This document shows positions 34,346 to 42,853 of a stretch of 64,000 nt of DNA, in pieces. Under the pieces are notes generated by a model. The model made no database searches, was not told the origin of the DNA, and saw only the letters and a list, made by a program, of their open reading frames with translations. Source of the stretch: an uncultured bacterium (GTDB lineage Bacteria; Cyanobacteriota; Vampirovibrionia; Gastranaerophilales; Gastranaerophilaceae); NCBI GenBank assembly GCA_949282215.1, contig CASDPF010000002.1, positions 62,001 through 126,000 of the forward strand, given 5' to 3'. Position 1 is the stretch's first letter. Each line of letters starts with the position of its first letter. Both the position numbers and the translations under genes were made by a program.

Positions 34346-35503
34346 ATGAATAACTTTGAATATTGTTGTCCAACACACGTTGTATTCGGGAAAGGCAGTA
34401 TTGCAAGACTGTCTGACTTAATTGACAGAAATAAAAAAATTATGATGATTTATGGCGGCGGTTCCATTCTGAAAAACGGTGTCTATAATCAAGTAAAACA
34501 AGCACTTGAAGGTTTTAATGTTATAGAATTTGGAGGTATAGAACCAAATCCTAAATATGAAACCTGCATGAAAGCGGCTGAAATTATAAAAAGAGAAGGT
34601 GTGGAATTTCTTCTTTCTGTCGGAGGCGGCTCTACTCTTGATGCAACAAAATTTATATCTATAGCATCAAAATATAATGGAGACGATGCTTATGATGCAA
34701 TTATGATAAGAGAAGAACTTATTAACGAAGCTATACCGTTAGGGGATGTAATTACGTTACCTGCAACAGGATCTGAAATGAACAATGGGGGTGTTATCTC
34801 AAGACTTTCTACAGACGAAAAACTTCCGTTCCATAACAATTTAGTATATCCTAAGTTTTCTATTATAGATCCTGAAGTAACATTCAGCTTACCGACTAAA
34901 CAAACAATTAATGGAATAGTTGATACATTTGTACACGTTATGGAACAATATTGCACCTATGATGTAAATACCCCATTACAGGACGGATGGGCTTTAACAA
35001 TTTTCAAAACCCTTATAGAGGAAGCACCTAAGGTTCTTGCAAACCCGACTGATTATGATGCCAGAGCAAATATTTTCTGGTGTGCAACCTGCGGACTAAA
35101 TTACTGGATAAGCCTAGGTGCAGTCCAGGACTGGGCAACACACATGATAGGACATGAATTGACTGCCTTTTACGGTATCGACCACGGTCAAAGTCTTGCT
35201 ATCGTACTTCCTAGACTATTAAAAAACCAAAAAGTCTCTAAATCTAAAAAACTTGCAAAACTTGCTAGAGAAGTATTTGGAGCTACCGAACCTGTAGATT
35301 TAAAAGCTGCAGATATTGCAATTGAAAATATCGAGAAATTCTTTAACTCTATCGGAATGAAGACTAAACTGTCTGATTATGAAATTGACGCTCAAGATGC
35401 AGCTGAAAAAGTTCGCGAAAGATTTGCAAAACGTCATACTGCACTTGGCGAAAAACTTGCCATTACAGCAGATACAGCATACGACATTCTTATTGAATGC
35501 TAA
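34346..35503 (+). CDS. Iron-containing (group III) alcohol dehydrogenase, YqhD/BdhA-like
   Basis: The 385-residue protein has THVVFGKGSIARL, the NAD(P)-binding MMIYGGGSILKNGVYNQV and SVGGGSTLDATKFI. The Fe ligands are in VDTFVHVMEQY and ATHMIGHELTAFYGIDHGQSLAIV. It reduces aldehydes to alcohols in fermentation, consistent with an anaerobe that also makes hydrogen (HydG). GGAGG lies upstream. The coenzyme loop GGGS looks NADPH-type by comparison with YqhD, but that is uncertain. Confidence 0.9.
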   Translation: MNNFEYCCPTHVVFGKGSIARLSDLIDRNKKIMMIYGGGSILKNGVYNQVKQALEGFNVIEFGGIEPNPKYETCMKAAEIIKREGVEFLLSVGGGSTLDATKFISIASKYNGDDAYDAIMIREELINEAIPLGDVITLPATGSEMNNGGVISRLSTDEKLPFHNNLVYPKFSIIDPEVTFSLPTKQTINGIVDTFVHVMEQYCTYDVNTPLQDGWALTIFKTLIEEAPKVLANPTDYDARANIFWCATCGLNYWISLGAVQDWATHMIGHELTAFYGIDHGQSLAIVLPRLLKNQKVSKSKKLAKLAREVFGATEPVDLKAADIAIENIEKFFNSIGMKTKLSDYEIDAQDAAEKVRERFAKRHTALGEKLAITADTAYDILIEC

Positions 35504-35504
35504 A

Positions 35505-36194
35505 TTAAACAGAGACAGTTTGATACTCTAAAATTCTTGAAAAATCGGAAAAATCTGTAATAACTTCAGATACATCAGGTATAGACTCATATAAGTCAAC
35601 AGGTTCCATTGAAGCAATTGCAACAATTTTTCCGATTTTTGCATTCTTTGCAGCCTCAATCCCTGAAAGAGCATCTTCTATAACAATACATTCACTAGGA
35701 TTTAGCCCCAATTTATCAGCAGCAATCAAATATATATCCGGAGCCGGTTTTCCTTTTATTTTACCGTTATCATACACTATTTTATCTATATCAAACCACT
35801 TTTCCAAATTAAATTCTTTAATATAAAACTCAACATTATCCTTATTAGACATAGTTGCAATCGTTCTTGGAATATTATTTTCTTTCAAGTAATCCAAAAA
35901 TTCTATAGCATAAGGAGCCAACTTAGTATTTTCAGAATCCTCATGACACATTTGACGATAAACAGCTTCTTTTTCTTTACCAAGTTTTTCGACTAATTCA
36001 GGTTCTGGACGACGACCAAGTAAATAAGCTAAAATATCATCATTTGTACGCCCAAACATATACTTACGCATCTCGTCATCCGTAAATGGATATTCACGAA
36101 CCCTCTTTGAAAATTCTCTCCAAGCCTCCAAATGTTTTTCAGAATCCCAAAACAAAGTTCCGTTAAAATCAAATATGATACCTTTATACTGCAT
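35505..36194 (-). CDS. HAD-family hydrolase (beta-phosphoglucomutase/phosphatase-like)
   Basis: The 229-residue protein has motif I FDFNGTLFWDSE (nucleophile Asp), motif II TIATMSNKDN, the Lys in GKPAPDIYLIAADKLG, and motif IV CIVIEDALSGIEAAKNA. An alpha-helical cap follows motif I (residues 17-85). It is of the subclass that includes beta-phosphoglucomutase and sugar phosphatases. The Asn in place of the usual second Asp (DFNGT instead of DxDGT) favours a non-standard phosphatase rather than the mutase. It converges with the alcohol dehydrogenase gene. Confidence 0.8.
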   Translation of the reverse strand: MQYKGIIFDFNGTLFWDSEKHLEAWREFSKRVREYPFTDDEMRKYMFGRTNDDILAYLLGRRPEPELVEKLGKEKEAVYRQMCHEDSENTKLAPYAIEFLDYLKENNIPRTIATMSNKDNVEFYIKEFNLEKWFDIDKIVYDNGKIKGKPAPDIYLIAADKLGLNPSECIVIEDALSGIEAAKNAKIGKIVAIASMEPVDLYESIPDVSEVITDFSDFSRILEYQTVSV

Positions 36195-36205
36195 GATGTC
36201 CTCTA

Positions 36206-36781
36206 CTAATTACCGTTTTCAATAATTTTATTGTAATAATCCAAATAAAGTTGAGCATCTTTAGGCTTATTCAATTTTTTATACGTATAAGCTAAATTAT
36301 AATGAAAATCAGCTACTGTCGGATTATAATCAATCGCATATAAGAAATTTCTGCGTGCATCTTTTAATTTACCTAATTTTAAATACGCACACCCCATATT
36401 ATAATATGCATAAGAAAAATCAGGTTTTATCTTTAGAACTTTTTTATACTGCTCTATTGCCATATTAGGTTTATCTTGTTCCAAATAAAGATTTCCAAGG
36501 TTATACATAGCCTTATAAAATTTCGGATCATTAACAGCTGCTTGAGAAAACATAAAATCAGCATCCTCATCTCTGTTTTTGTCTTGAAGAATATTCCCCA
36601 AAAGAAGCCAATTCATCGGAGTTCGAACCTCTGACGGTATAGTTAAGAGAAGATTAAAAGCTTCTTCTATACGATTTTCCGCATATAAAAGGTTTGCCTG
36701 ATCATTTATTAATGACTCCTCAGCTCTTGCAACATTTCCGGCAAAAACAGCCAATGCTAATAAATACACAAATCTCTTCAT
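36206..36781 (-). CDS. Secreted/periplasmic TPR protein
   Basis: The 191-residue protein has a signal peptide (MKRFVYLLALAVFAGNVARA). About four tetratricopeptide repeats follow (NWLLLGNILQDKNRDEDAD, KAMYNLGNLYLEQDKPNMAIE, SYAYYNMGCAYLKLGKLKDAR, ADFHYNLAYTYKKLNKPKDAQ). TPR arrays mediate protein contacts. In this window a second, membrane-anchored TPR protein is at 38029. The gene is 11 nt after the HAD gene's start on the same strand. No specific partner can be named. Confidence 0.8.
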   Translation of the reverse strand: MKRFVYLLALAVFAGNVARAEESLINDQANLLYAENRIEEAFNLLLTIPSEVRTPMNWLLLGNILQDKNRDEDADFMFSQAAVNDPKFYKAMYNLGNLYLEQDKPNMAIEQYKKVLKIKPDFSYAYYNMGCAYLKLGKLKDARRNFLYAIDYNPTVADFHYNLAYTYKKLNKPKDAQLYLDYYNKIIENGN

Positions 36782-36832
36782 AAGAGCATTCTACACTAAA
36801 AAGAAAAATTTTTCAAAATTAATAAAATTTAT

Positions 36833-36860
36833 TTGACTTCTAAAAAAAAGAAAGCATAAT
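36833..36860 (+). promoter_or_regulatory. Promoter of candidate small RNA
   Basis: TTGACT, 16-nt spacer, CATAAT, reading into the hairpin at 36888-36925 with no ORF in between. Confidence 0.5.
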
Positions 36861-36866
36861 GTTGGT

Positions 36867-36925
36867 GATGTCTCTTTTACTGGTTAGTACCTGCTTCTAC
36901 TCCTTGGAGCAGGTATTCTTTTTTT
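36867..36925 (+). ncRNA. Candidate small regulatory RNA with anti-Shine-Dalgarno loop
   Basis: A promoter-to-terminator unit of about 60 nt lies between two divergent-to-parallel genes. The 3' hairpin has an 8-bp perfect stem (TACCTGCT with AGCAGGTA, 36888-36915) followed by TTCTTTTTTT. Its 12-nt loop TCTACTCCTTGG exposes CTCCTT, the exact complement of AAGGAG. Loops of that kind are used by sRNAs that block ribosome sites. It recalls the ACUCCU core of cyanobacterial Yfr1, but the structure differs. Confidence 0.45.
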
Positions 36926-36926
36926 C

Positions 36927-36958
36927 AAAAAAAAAGAGGTTGAAACTTTTTCAACCTC
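36927..36958 (-). terminator. Terminator of the gene at 36995
   Basis: GAGGTTGAAA and TTTCAACCTC form a 10-bp stem. On the minus strand a run of nine T follows, 37 nt after the stop codon at 36995. Confidence 0.8.
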
Positions 36959-36994
36959 CTACACACTAATTACACACTATTTAAGAAATTTATT

Positions 36995-37849
36995 TTAAGA
37001 ATTTGTTTCGGTACCGACAGAAGGAGATTTACCGAAAGCACTCATTGCCAGACCTGAAAGAGCACCGACTACAGCACCTACAGCACCTAAGAATCCAGGT
37101 TTAGTTTTCAAGACTTTTGCTATTGCCGGAATTGAAGCTAGTCCAAACATTGAAGCTGAACCCAGTATTGCACCACCCATAGTATTACCGGTAACTTTTT
37201 TAGCTGATTCCCATCTGCTGACAGGCTGCCCGTTTATCTTTGAAATATTTTCTTCTGCTGTCACTCTATCTGCAAAACCTAATGATAATGTTTGATACAA
37301 ACCTTGCAAGAATGAACTGTTACCGTACTTTCTAATATCTTCAGTTAATGAAGTATTATAAATTTGTTTATAAAAAGTATCAGCCCTTGCAATAAGTTGT
37401 TCTGTAGTTACATTTGCATCATTTGCAGAAGCAGCCTTTATGCTTGCAAGAAATTTATTCAATGCGGGAATAATCTGTTGTTGCTCATTTTGCATAATTT
37501 TTTCGTGTAAGATTTCTGCATTACGTTGAATACCTTCCATTGGAGAATTAGATAAGAAATCTACCTGACGAGCTTTCTGATTACGTCTCAATTGGCTGTC
37601 ATACATAAAATTCTGACACTGCTCCATATTTTTATAATACTGCTCATAGTTCATTCCACCCCAATAAGGCATATATGAACCGGTATAATTGCCAGAAAAC
37701 AGACTTCCATCCATAGATAACATTCCAGGGAAAGATGTACCTGAATAACCTATTAAAGAATCTAATGTCGCAGCGTTAGCATAATTATTATAAAACGGCA
37801 TCATTCCAAAGTTATACGGTGTAATTCCGCTGACATATTCGCCTGCCAT
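36995..37849 (-). CDS. Unknown protein with glycine-rich hydrophobic C-terminal segments
   Basis: I do not recognise this 284-residue protein. Residues 1-75 are rich in Tyr, Gly, Met and Asn (MAGEYVSGITPYNFGMMPFYNN). Residues 75-190 are helical and charged. Residues 205-275 hold two hydrophobic glycine/alanine segments (GGAILGSASMFGLASIPAIA, FLGAVGAVVGALSGLAMSAF) that look like glycine-zipper membrane helices. There is no signal peptide. It ends with a strong terminator and starts divergent from the TPR gene at 38029 across a region with TGTTACA repeats. A membrane-perturbing or surface role is possible; nothing specific is shown. Confidence 0.6.
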   Translation of the reverse strand: MAGEYVSGITPYNFGMMPFYNNYANAATLDSLIGYSGTSFPGMLSMDGSLFSGNYTGSYMPYWGGMNYEQYYKNMEQCQNFMYDSQLRRNQKARQVDFLSNSPMEGIQRNAEILHEKIMQNEQQQIIPALNKFLASIKAASANDANVTTEQLIARADTFYKQIYNTSLTEDIRKYGNSSFLQGLYQTLSLGFADRVTAEENISKINGQPVSRWESAKKVTGNTMGGAILGSASMFGLASIPAIAKVLKTKPGFLGAVGAVVGALSGLAMSAFGKSPSVGTETNS

Positions 37850-37933
37850 ATTCTAACCTCCAAATTGAGTTTAACCTACCTTACTTATATAAAAACTTTT
37901 GCTATTCCAAAATTGCATAATTCATGTAATAAT

Positions 37934-37960
37934 TGTTACAACTGTTACATATTTGTTACA
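37934..37960 (+). repeat. Three TGTTACA direct repeats in a divergent promoter region
   Basis: TGTTACA occurs at 37934, 37943 and 37954. The first copy is also the right arm of TGTAA-n6-TTACA starting at 37925. The repeats lie between the divergent genes starting at 37849 and 38029, so they may be a regulator binding array. Confidence 0.45.
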
Positions 37961-38028
37961 ATTAATATTTTTAAACAAACTTGCCAGTAGGAAAGAATAG
38001 TTATAAAATATAAGCGTGGAGAGTATTT

Positions 38029-39096
38029 GTGCTTAAAATCAGATTAAGAAAATTCATATCATTTATAATGGTTGTTGCATTTATTGCATCAATATTTATA
38101 TATCCTCACTGGTATAAAAAGCAAATAAATAAAGTCAGGGGAATGTATTATGTATCTAAAGGCGACAAAGCTCTAAAAAAAGTAAAATTTCAAAAAGCAA
38201 TAGATTATTACTTATATGGCTTGAAATTATACCCTGAGCATTACGGGGCCTGGCTAAACCTTGGCAATATTTATGTAGCGTTTGAAGATTACTACTCAGC
38301 AGTCGATGCATATCAGAACTCAATTAAATATAATCCTCATTATGTTATGGCTAGAATGAATTATGGTATCATTTCCGCTGAAAAACTGGGAGATTTTGAC
38401 GGAGCAATTCAGCAATACAAAGAAATTCTTAATATAAGAAGAAAACTTGTATATATACCATTCGTATTCAGTAACCTACGTAGTTATAAAACTAATATGG
38501 GACTCGCTTATTATAATATGGGTGTAGCATACAGACAAAAATCCATTTATTCGGAAAATGACTACAATTTCCAACAATATTACCTTAGAGAAGCAATTAA
38601 AGCGTATGAAGAAGCTGTAAAAATACTAAAAAAAGATTATGATGCGAGATACAATTTAGCACTTGCATACCAATTAAACAATGATTATAACAGAGCAGGT
38701 CTGACATACTGTGAAGCAATTGAATTAGCACCAATGAACTACGAAGCACACTATAATCTTGCAATTCTACTAAGACACTTAAAAAAATATAAAGAAGCAT
38801 ATAATGAAATGGAAAAAGCAAATACTCTTATCGCCTCAAAAGATGGAACTTCAAATCGTCAAAGGTATATATTTGATGTTATGAACGATGTAACAAAATT
38901 AGTTCTAATGGAAGAAGACGGTTCTCAATGGCTTATGGAAAAATTTAACGCTGAAATGGATGCAAGAAATGAAGGTATGACCTACGTAAACGGAAAACTT
39001 GTAGCATCTGAAGATCTTGATAAAGCTATGTTAAAAAATTTCCAAACCTGCACTGCAAAAGCAGTTTTTCTGACTGACGAAGACGATGAAGAGTAA
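38029..39096 (+). CDS. Membrane-anchored TPR protein
   Basis: The 355-residue protein starts at GTG with GGAGAG upstream. Residues 8-28 are one membrane helix (FISFIMVVAFIASIFIYPHW). Five or six TPR units follow (ISKGDKALKKVKFQKAIDYYL-type, GAWLNLGNIYVAFEDYYSAVDAY, ARYNLALAYQLNNDYNRAGLTY, EAHYNLAILLRHLKKYKEAYNEM). The C-terminal 90 residues are acidic and not TPR. It is likely an inner-membrane scaffold facing the periplasm or cytoplasm. Similar proteins are common in this lineage and mostly uncharacterised. Confidence 0.8.
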   Translation: MLKIRLRKFISFIMVVAFIASIFIYPHWYKKQINKVRGMYYVSKGDKALKKVKFQKAIDYYLYGLKLYPEHYGAWLNLGNIYVAFEDYYSAVDAYQNSIKYNPHYVMARMNYGIISAEKLGDFDGAIQQYKEILNIRRKLVYIPFVFSNLRSYKTNMGLAYYNMGVAYRQKSIYSENDYNFQQYYLREAIKAYEEAVKILKKDYDARYNLALAYQLNNDYNRAGLTYCEAIELAPMNYEAHYNLAILLRHLKKYKEAYNEMEKANTLIASKDGTSNRQRYIFDVMNDVTKLVLMEEDGSQWLMEKFNAEMDARNEGMTYVNGKLVASEDLDKAMLKNFQTCTAKAVFLTDEDDEE

Positions 39097-39098
39097 AA

Positions 39099-39941
39099 TT
39101 ACCCTTTGACCGCCCCTTCATTTTCACCGGAAATAAAATACCTTTGCATTGCAAGGAAGAATATTAAAATAGGAATTGTAGAAAGAATAGAACCTGCAGC
39201 AATAAATCTCCAATTTGAACTAAACATTCCCTGTAAATTATTTACACCGACTGGCAATGTATACATCGCTTCCTTTGTCAAAACGATACTAGGCCATAAA
39301 AATTCACCCCACGAGCCAATAAAAGTGAAGACTGCAAGTACCGCTAAAGACGGTTTCACCATTGGAATAAGCACCTTTGTAAATAATTGCCATACAGAAC
39401 AACCATCAACTATAGCAGCCTCTTCCATTTCACGGGGAATACCAAGAAACGCCTGACGCATAAGAAAAATTCCAAAAGCACTAACGGCAAATGGCATAAT
39501 TAATCCGATATATCCCGCCAAATTATTCACACTATCAACAAGATGCAATTTTAAAGTTATCAAATACACAGGAAGCATAATCACTTGGAAAGGAATCATA
39601 ATAGTTGCAAGAATGGAAAAGAAAGCTATTTTTTTACCCTTAAACTCCATTCTGGCAAGCGGATACCCTGCCATAGCAGAAAGTATAAGGTTTAATATGA
39701 CTGTCCCACCAGCGACAATCATACTGTTTATAAAATATCCGATAAAATCAACCTTATCCCAGACTCCAGAGTAATTTGCCCAAGTAAAATCAGTCGGAAT
39801 AATCGTTGGAGGATACGCAAAAATATTTTCATCAGGTCCTTTTAAAGAAGTTGAAATGAGCCATATAAAAGGAAATATTGACAACAAGGATACAGCAATC
39901 AATATAAAATGTATAGAAAATTTCTCAAAAAACTTCTTCAT
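39099..39941 (-). CDS. Carbohydrate ABC transporter permease (MalG/UgpE-like)
   Basis: The 280-residue protein has six hydrophobic segments. The EAA loop EEAAIVDGCSVWQLFTKVLIPMVKPSL contacts the ATPase. The start GPDENIFAYPPTIIPTDFTWANY is typical of MalG-type permeases. It overlaps the MalF-like gene by 4 bp. Neither an ATPase nor a solute-binding protein is adjacent, so these must be encoded elsewhere. The sugar substrate cannot be predicted. Confidence 0.92.
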   Translation of the reverse strand: MKKFFEKFSIHFILIAVSLLSIFPFIWLISTSLKGPDENIFAYPPTIIPTDFTWANYSGVWDKVDFIGYFINSMIVAGGTVILNLILSAMAGYPLARMEFKGKKIAFFSILATIMIPFQVIMLPVYLITLKLHLVDSVNNLAGYIGLIMPFAVSAFGIFLMRQAFLGIPREMEEAAIVDGCSVWQLFTKVLIPMVKPSLAVLAVFTFIGSWGEFLWPSIVLTKEAMYTLPVGVNNLQGMFSSNWRFIAAGSILSTIPILIFFLAMQRYFISGENEGAVKG

Positions 39942-40810
39942 AACTGATACTTATTCCTTTCAAAACAGAAAATATTAATAAGCGAAAAAGCCATAACAAT
40001 AATTAAAAGCACAACAGCCATCGCTGAAGCATAGCCCAAATCAAGATTTTCAAAAGCTCTTTCATAAATATAATAAACAATTGTCTTGCTTGAATTTAAC
40101 GGTCCGCCTTTTGTCATTACATAAATTTCTGCAAAAACTTTCATTGCAGAAATTGCACTGATTGTCGTAACTAAAGCAATTGTCGGCATAATATGAGGAA
40201 TCGTCACGGTCATATGTTTTCTAAAAAAGCTCGCACCATCAATATCACAAGCTTCATAAAGCTCTTTGGGAACACTCATCAAGGCAGCAAGGTAGATTAT
40301 CATATAATACCCGATACCTTTCCAAATAGTTACCAAAATGACAGAATACAAAGCCCACTTTGGATCAGTAAGCCAGCCAATCGACTCTAATCCCATATAT
40401 GTCACAATATAATTTAAAATTCCCTGATCCGCGTACAACCACTTAAAAGCAATAGCTGCGACAACTATTGATACAATAACCGGCAAATAAATCAATATTT
40501 TATAAAGTGTAACTCCTCGAATTTTCTGATTTATAAGAATAGCAATAAATAGCGGGGAAATTGCTAGAATAGGCACCGCCACAAAAAGATAAATAAAAGT
40601 ATTCCACAAAACCTTATAAAAAATAGGATTATGAAATAACTCAATGTAATTTTTTAAACCAATCCAAGCAGGATGATAAATATCATAAGAATAATCCTGA
40701 AAACTCAATACAAAGGTTTGAAAAAACGGGATAAAAAAGAATATTAATAACACAATTCCCGCAGGCAGTAAAAATAAATAAGGTGCATATTTACCATAAT
40801 ATTTAAACAT
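39938..40810 (-). CDS. Carbohydrate ABC transporter permease (MalF/UgpA-like)
   Basis: The 290-residue protein has an N-terminal helix (YLFLLPAGIVLLIFFFIPFF), five further membrane segments and the EAA loop YEACDIDGASFFRKHMTVTIPHIMPT. TKGGPLNSSKTIVYYIYERAF is typical of UgpA/LacF-type permeases. It is the first gene of the two-gene permease operon. The gene starts 48 nt before the end of the XRE gene on the same strand, so read-through from that gene is possible. Confidence 0.92.
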   Translation of the reverse strand: MFKYYGKYAPYLFLLPAGIVLLIFFFIPFFQTFVLSFQDYSYDIYHPAWIGLKNYIELFHNPIFYKVLWNTFIYLFVAVPILAISPLFIAILINQKIRGVTLYKILIYLPVIVSIVVAAIAFKWLYADQGILNYIVTYMGLESIGWLTDPKWALYSVILVTIWKGIGYYMIIYLAALMSVPKELYEACDIDGASFFRKHMTVTIPHIMPTIALVTTISAISAMKVFAEIYVMTKGGPLNSSKTIVYYIYERAFENLDLGYASAMAVVLLIIVMAFSLINIFCFERNKYQL

Positions 40811-40857
40811 AAGATAATTATATAAAAACTAATAAAAATTTTCAATATTGTAAAGCT

Positions 40858-41133
40858 CTAAGAATCCATAAGTGTAAAATCCTTTGGCAATTTATCCTCA
40901 ATACGCTTCATCAATTCAGATGGTTTAATTCCCAAAGCCTCACACACCGTCCATATCGAAATTAACTTTGGCTCATTTACTCCATTTTCTAACCTGCTTA
41001 AAAGCGACATCTGAAAATCAAATTCATACGCAAGCAAACGAATAGACTTATTTTGACTTTCACGTTCTTTTTTTAATTCTTCTGCCAACAGCTTAAAAAT
41101 AATAGCAGATTTTTTAGTATTTGAGTGTTGCAT
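40858..41133 (-). CDS. Small XRE-family HTH regulator, divergent from pilin
   Basis: From the ATG at 41133 the protein is 91 residues with an HTH: LAEELKKERESQNKSIRLLAYEFDFQMSLLSRLENGVNEPKLISIWTVCEALGI. The open frame extends further upstream to 41427, but that part overlaps the pilin gene on the other strand and is not real. The start at 41133 lies inside the -35 box of the pilin promoter, so the two promoters are tightly interlocked. It is likely a repressor of itself and of the pilin at 41195. Confidence 0.82.
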   Translation of the reverse strand: MQHSNTKKSAIIFKLLAEELKKERESQNKSIRLLAYEFDFQMSLLSRLENGVNEPKLISIWTVCEALGIKPSELMKRIEDKLPKDFTLMDS

Positions 41134-41182
41134 ATATAGAATTCTAATGTTATAATATAAAAAGGTATTTCTATACATAGAA
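41128..41182 (+). promoter_or_regulatory. Pilin promoter with two palindromic operator candidates
   Basis: TTGCAT, 17-nt spacer, TATAAT (41128-41156). The palindrome TAGAATTCTA lies in the spacer (41137-41146). TTCTAT-AC-ATAGAA lies just after the expected start point (41169-41182). Both use the half-site TTCTA/TAGAA, as expected for one dimeric XRE repressor bound twice. Confidence 0.6.
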
Positions 41183-41194
41183 CATGGAGGTAAT

Positions 41195-41869
41195 ATGAGA
41201 TTATCAAAAGGATTTACTCTAGCAGAGGTATTAATAACATTAGGGATAATAGGAATAATTGCAGCAATGACTTTGCCAACAGTTGTAAAAAAATACAAAG
41301 AAAAACAGACTATTGCCCAAATAAAATATTCATTAAATATATTAAATAATGCATTTAGACTAGCAATTGCAGACCATGGTGATATGAGGGATTGGAAATA
41401 TATAGATAATTTAGAAGAACCAACCAATCGAAAAATTTTTATAGATAAATACTTAATACCATACGTAAAAGGTGCAAAAGTTTCGTCACAAGAGAGCTAT
41501 GACTGCAATGGATTAGGATATCCGACAACATCCCCTCCAAGACAACCGAACGGAAACATTACGGGTATGACAAGCAAAACTTTTTACCCAATTACATTAT
41601 TAAACGGAATATTTTTCTACGCAGCAAGTACGGATAATAACGGAAATATGACAATAGATGTAGACTTAAACGGAACTAATCCGCCAAATATATTTGGTTA
41701 TGACCTTTTTGTATTTATACTTGAACGTGAAAAAAACAGTGTGTATGCAGTAGGACATAATTATGAAAACCCAATGACCTCATGCACCAAAGGTAACGCT
41801 TGGAGTTGTGCAGCTGCGATTATAAAAAACGAATATACAATACCGAAAAATTATCCTGTTAAATTTTAA
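41195..41869 (+). CDS. Prepilin-type protein, divergent from an XRE regulator
   Basis: The 224-residue protein has leader MRLSKG, then FTLAEVLITLGIIGIIAAMTLPTVV with Glu5. The block DVDLNGTNPPNIFGYDLFVFIL is the family's shared C-terminal element, and there are cysteines in MTSCTKGNAWSCAAA. The ribosome site GGAGG is 4 nt from ATG. It has a good promoter with embedded palindromes (41128-41182) and an XRE gene reading away. It converges with the UspA gene 17 nt downstream. Confidence 0.87.
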   Translation: MRLSKGFTLAEVLITLGIIGIIAAMTLPTVVKKYKEKQTIAQIKYSLNILNNAFRLAIADHGDMRDWKYIDNLEEPTNRKIFIDKYLIPYVKGAKVSSQESYDCNGLGYPTTSPPRQPNGNITGMTSKTFYPITLLNGIFFYAASTDNNGNMTIDVDLNGTNPPNIFGYDLFVFILEREKNSVYAVGHNYENPMTSCTKGNAWSCAAAIIKNEYTIPKNYPVKF

Positions 41870-41885
41870 GATAAATTCAAGTTTA

Positions 41886-42728
41886 TTATTTTACAATAAA
41901 CACATCAGCACTGGTAATTTCAAGTACTCTTTTACTAACGGAACTTCTTATTTTAGATTTTTTACGGGTACCCATAACAACAAGATCAATTTGTTCTTCC
42001 CTTGCAAAATCTATTATTTTTTCAGCAGGAATTCCCATCATAATAGCATCTTTTTGTATAGGCAAACTGTATTCCTCAAGTTTACTTTTAACATCTTTTA
42101 TTATTCTATCAGCATTTTTTAACTGCAGCCCTTCAATTTCCAATAACCAGTGAGAATCCAAGCTGCCTTCCAAAAACAACAGACTCGGATTTTCATTTAC
42201 AACACAAATATAAATTTCTTTTTCGTTTAAATTCAAATACTTAATAGCATTTGTTACAGCGAAATTTGAATTATCAGTACCATCTGTTGCAAAAAGAATT
42301 TTCTTAGCCTTGTTATCATACTTTGAAACATAAGCTGATGTATCAATATTATTTACAATATCTCTTGACACAGACCCAAGCCAACGTTGAATACCTTTTT
42401 TACCGTGAGAACCCATAAGTATAATATCATATTTTTCTCTGTCAATTTGCTCTAAAATACTATCAACTGACTCACCACAACGTTTTATACCTTGTCCATA
42501 GATTAGATTTGTTTTGGAAATTTCCTTTTCTGCAAACTCAAGAATAGAATCAGCAACATTTGCGCAAGATGATGCAAATCCGTCATTATTAACAGAGACC
42601 TCATCAGGCAAAAAAGACCAATCAATTACACATATAACATCAACAACAGCCCCCTTAGTCCACTTCGCAAAGTTATGTAAAGCATTAAAACTTATCTTAG
42701 ATCCGTCAGTACAAAATAAAACATGCAT
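41886..42728 (-). CDS. Tandem universal stress protein (UspA) domains
   Basis: The 280-residue protein holds two Usp folds. Domain 1 (residues 1-140) has VLFCTDGSKISFNALHNF and ILMGSHGKKGIQRWLGSVSRDIVNN. Domain 2 (residues 141-280) has ILFATDGTDNSNFAVTNA and VVMGTRKKSKIRSSVSKRVLEI. The G-2x-G-9x-G(S/T) ATP-binding pattern is present in domain 1 (GSHGKKGIQRWLGS) and weaker in domain 2. Usp proteins help survival under starvation and other stress; the exact role is unknown. Confidence 0.88.
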   Translation of the reverse strand: MHVLFCTDGSKISFNALHNFAKWTKGAVVDVICVIDWSFLPDEVSVNNDGFASSCANVADSILEFAEKEISKTNLIYGQGIKRCGESVDSILEQIDREKYDIILMGSHGKKGIQRWLGSVSRDIVNNIDTSAYVSKYDNKAKKILFATDGTDNSNFAVTNAIKYLNLNEKEIYICVVNENPSLLFLEGSLDSHWLLEIEGLQLKNADRIIKDVKSKLEEYSLPIQKDAIMMGIPAEKIIDFAREEQIDLVVMGTRKKSKIRSSVSKRVLEITSADVFIVK

Positions 42729-42853
42729 AAAATTTACCTCTCAATAAAACACATACATAAATAAGATAACTTATGTTAAGAGAATGTAAATTGTCTGGTA
42801 TTCTATATTTTTTTCTGTTAATATACTATTGTGGATAAACGCTATTAATAGGA

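Noticed and set aside
36867-36925. Assignment of the candidate sRNA as Yfr1
   Set aside because: Yfr1 has its ACUCCUCAC core unpaired between two hairpins; here the ACTCCT is inside the terminator loop and the following bases differ.
41134-41427. N-terminal extension of the XRE gene to 189 residues
   Set aside because: It overlaps the well-supported pilin and its promoter; the HTH domain starts after the ATG at 41133.
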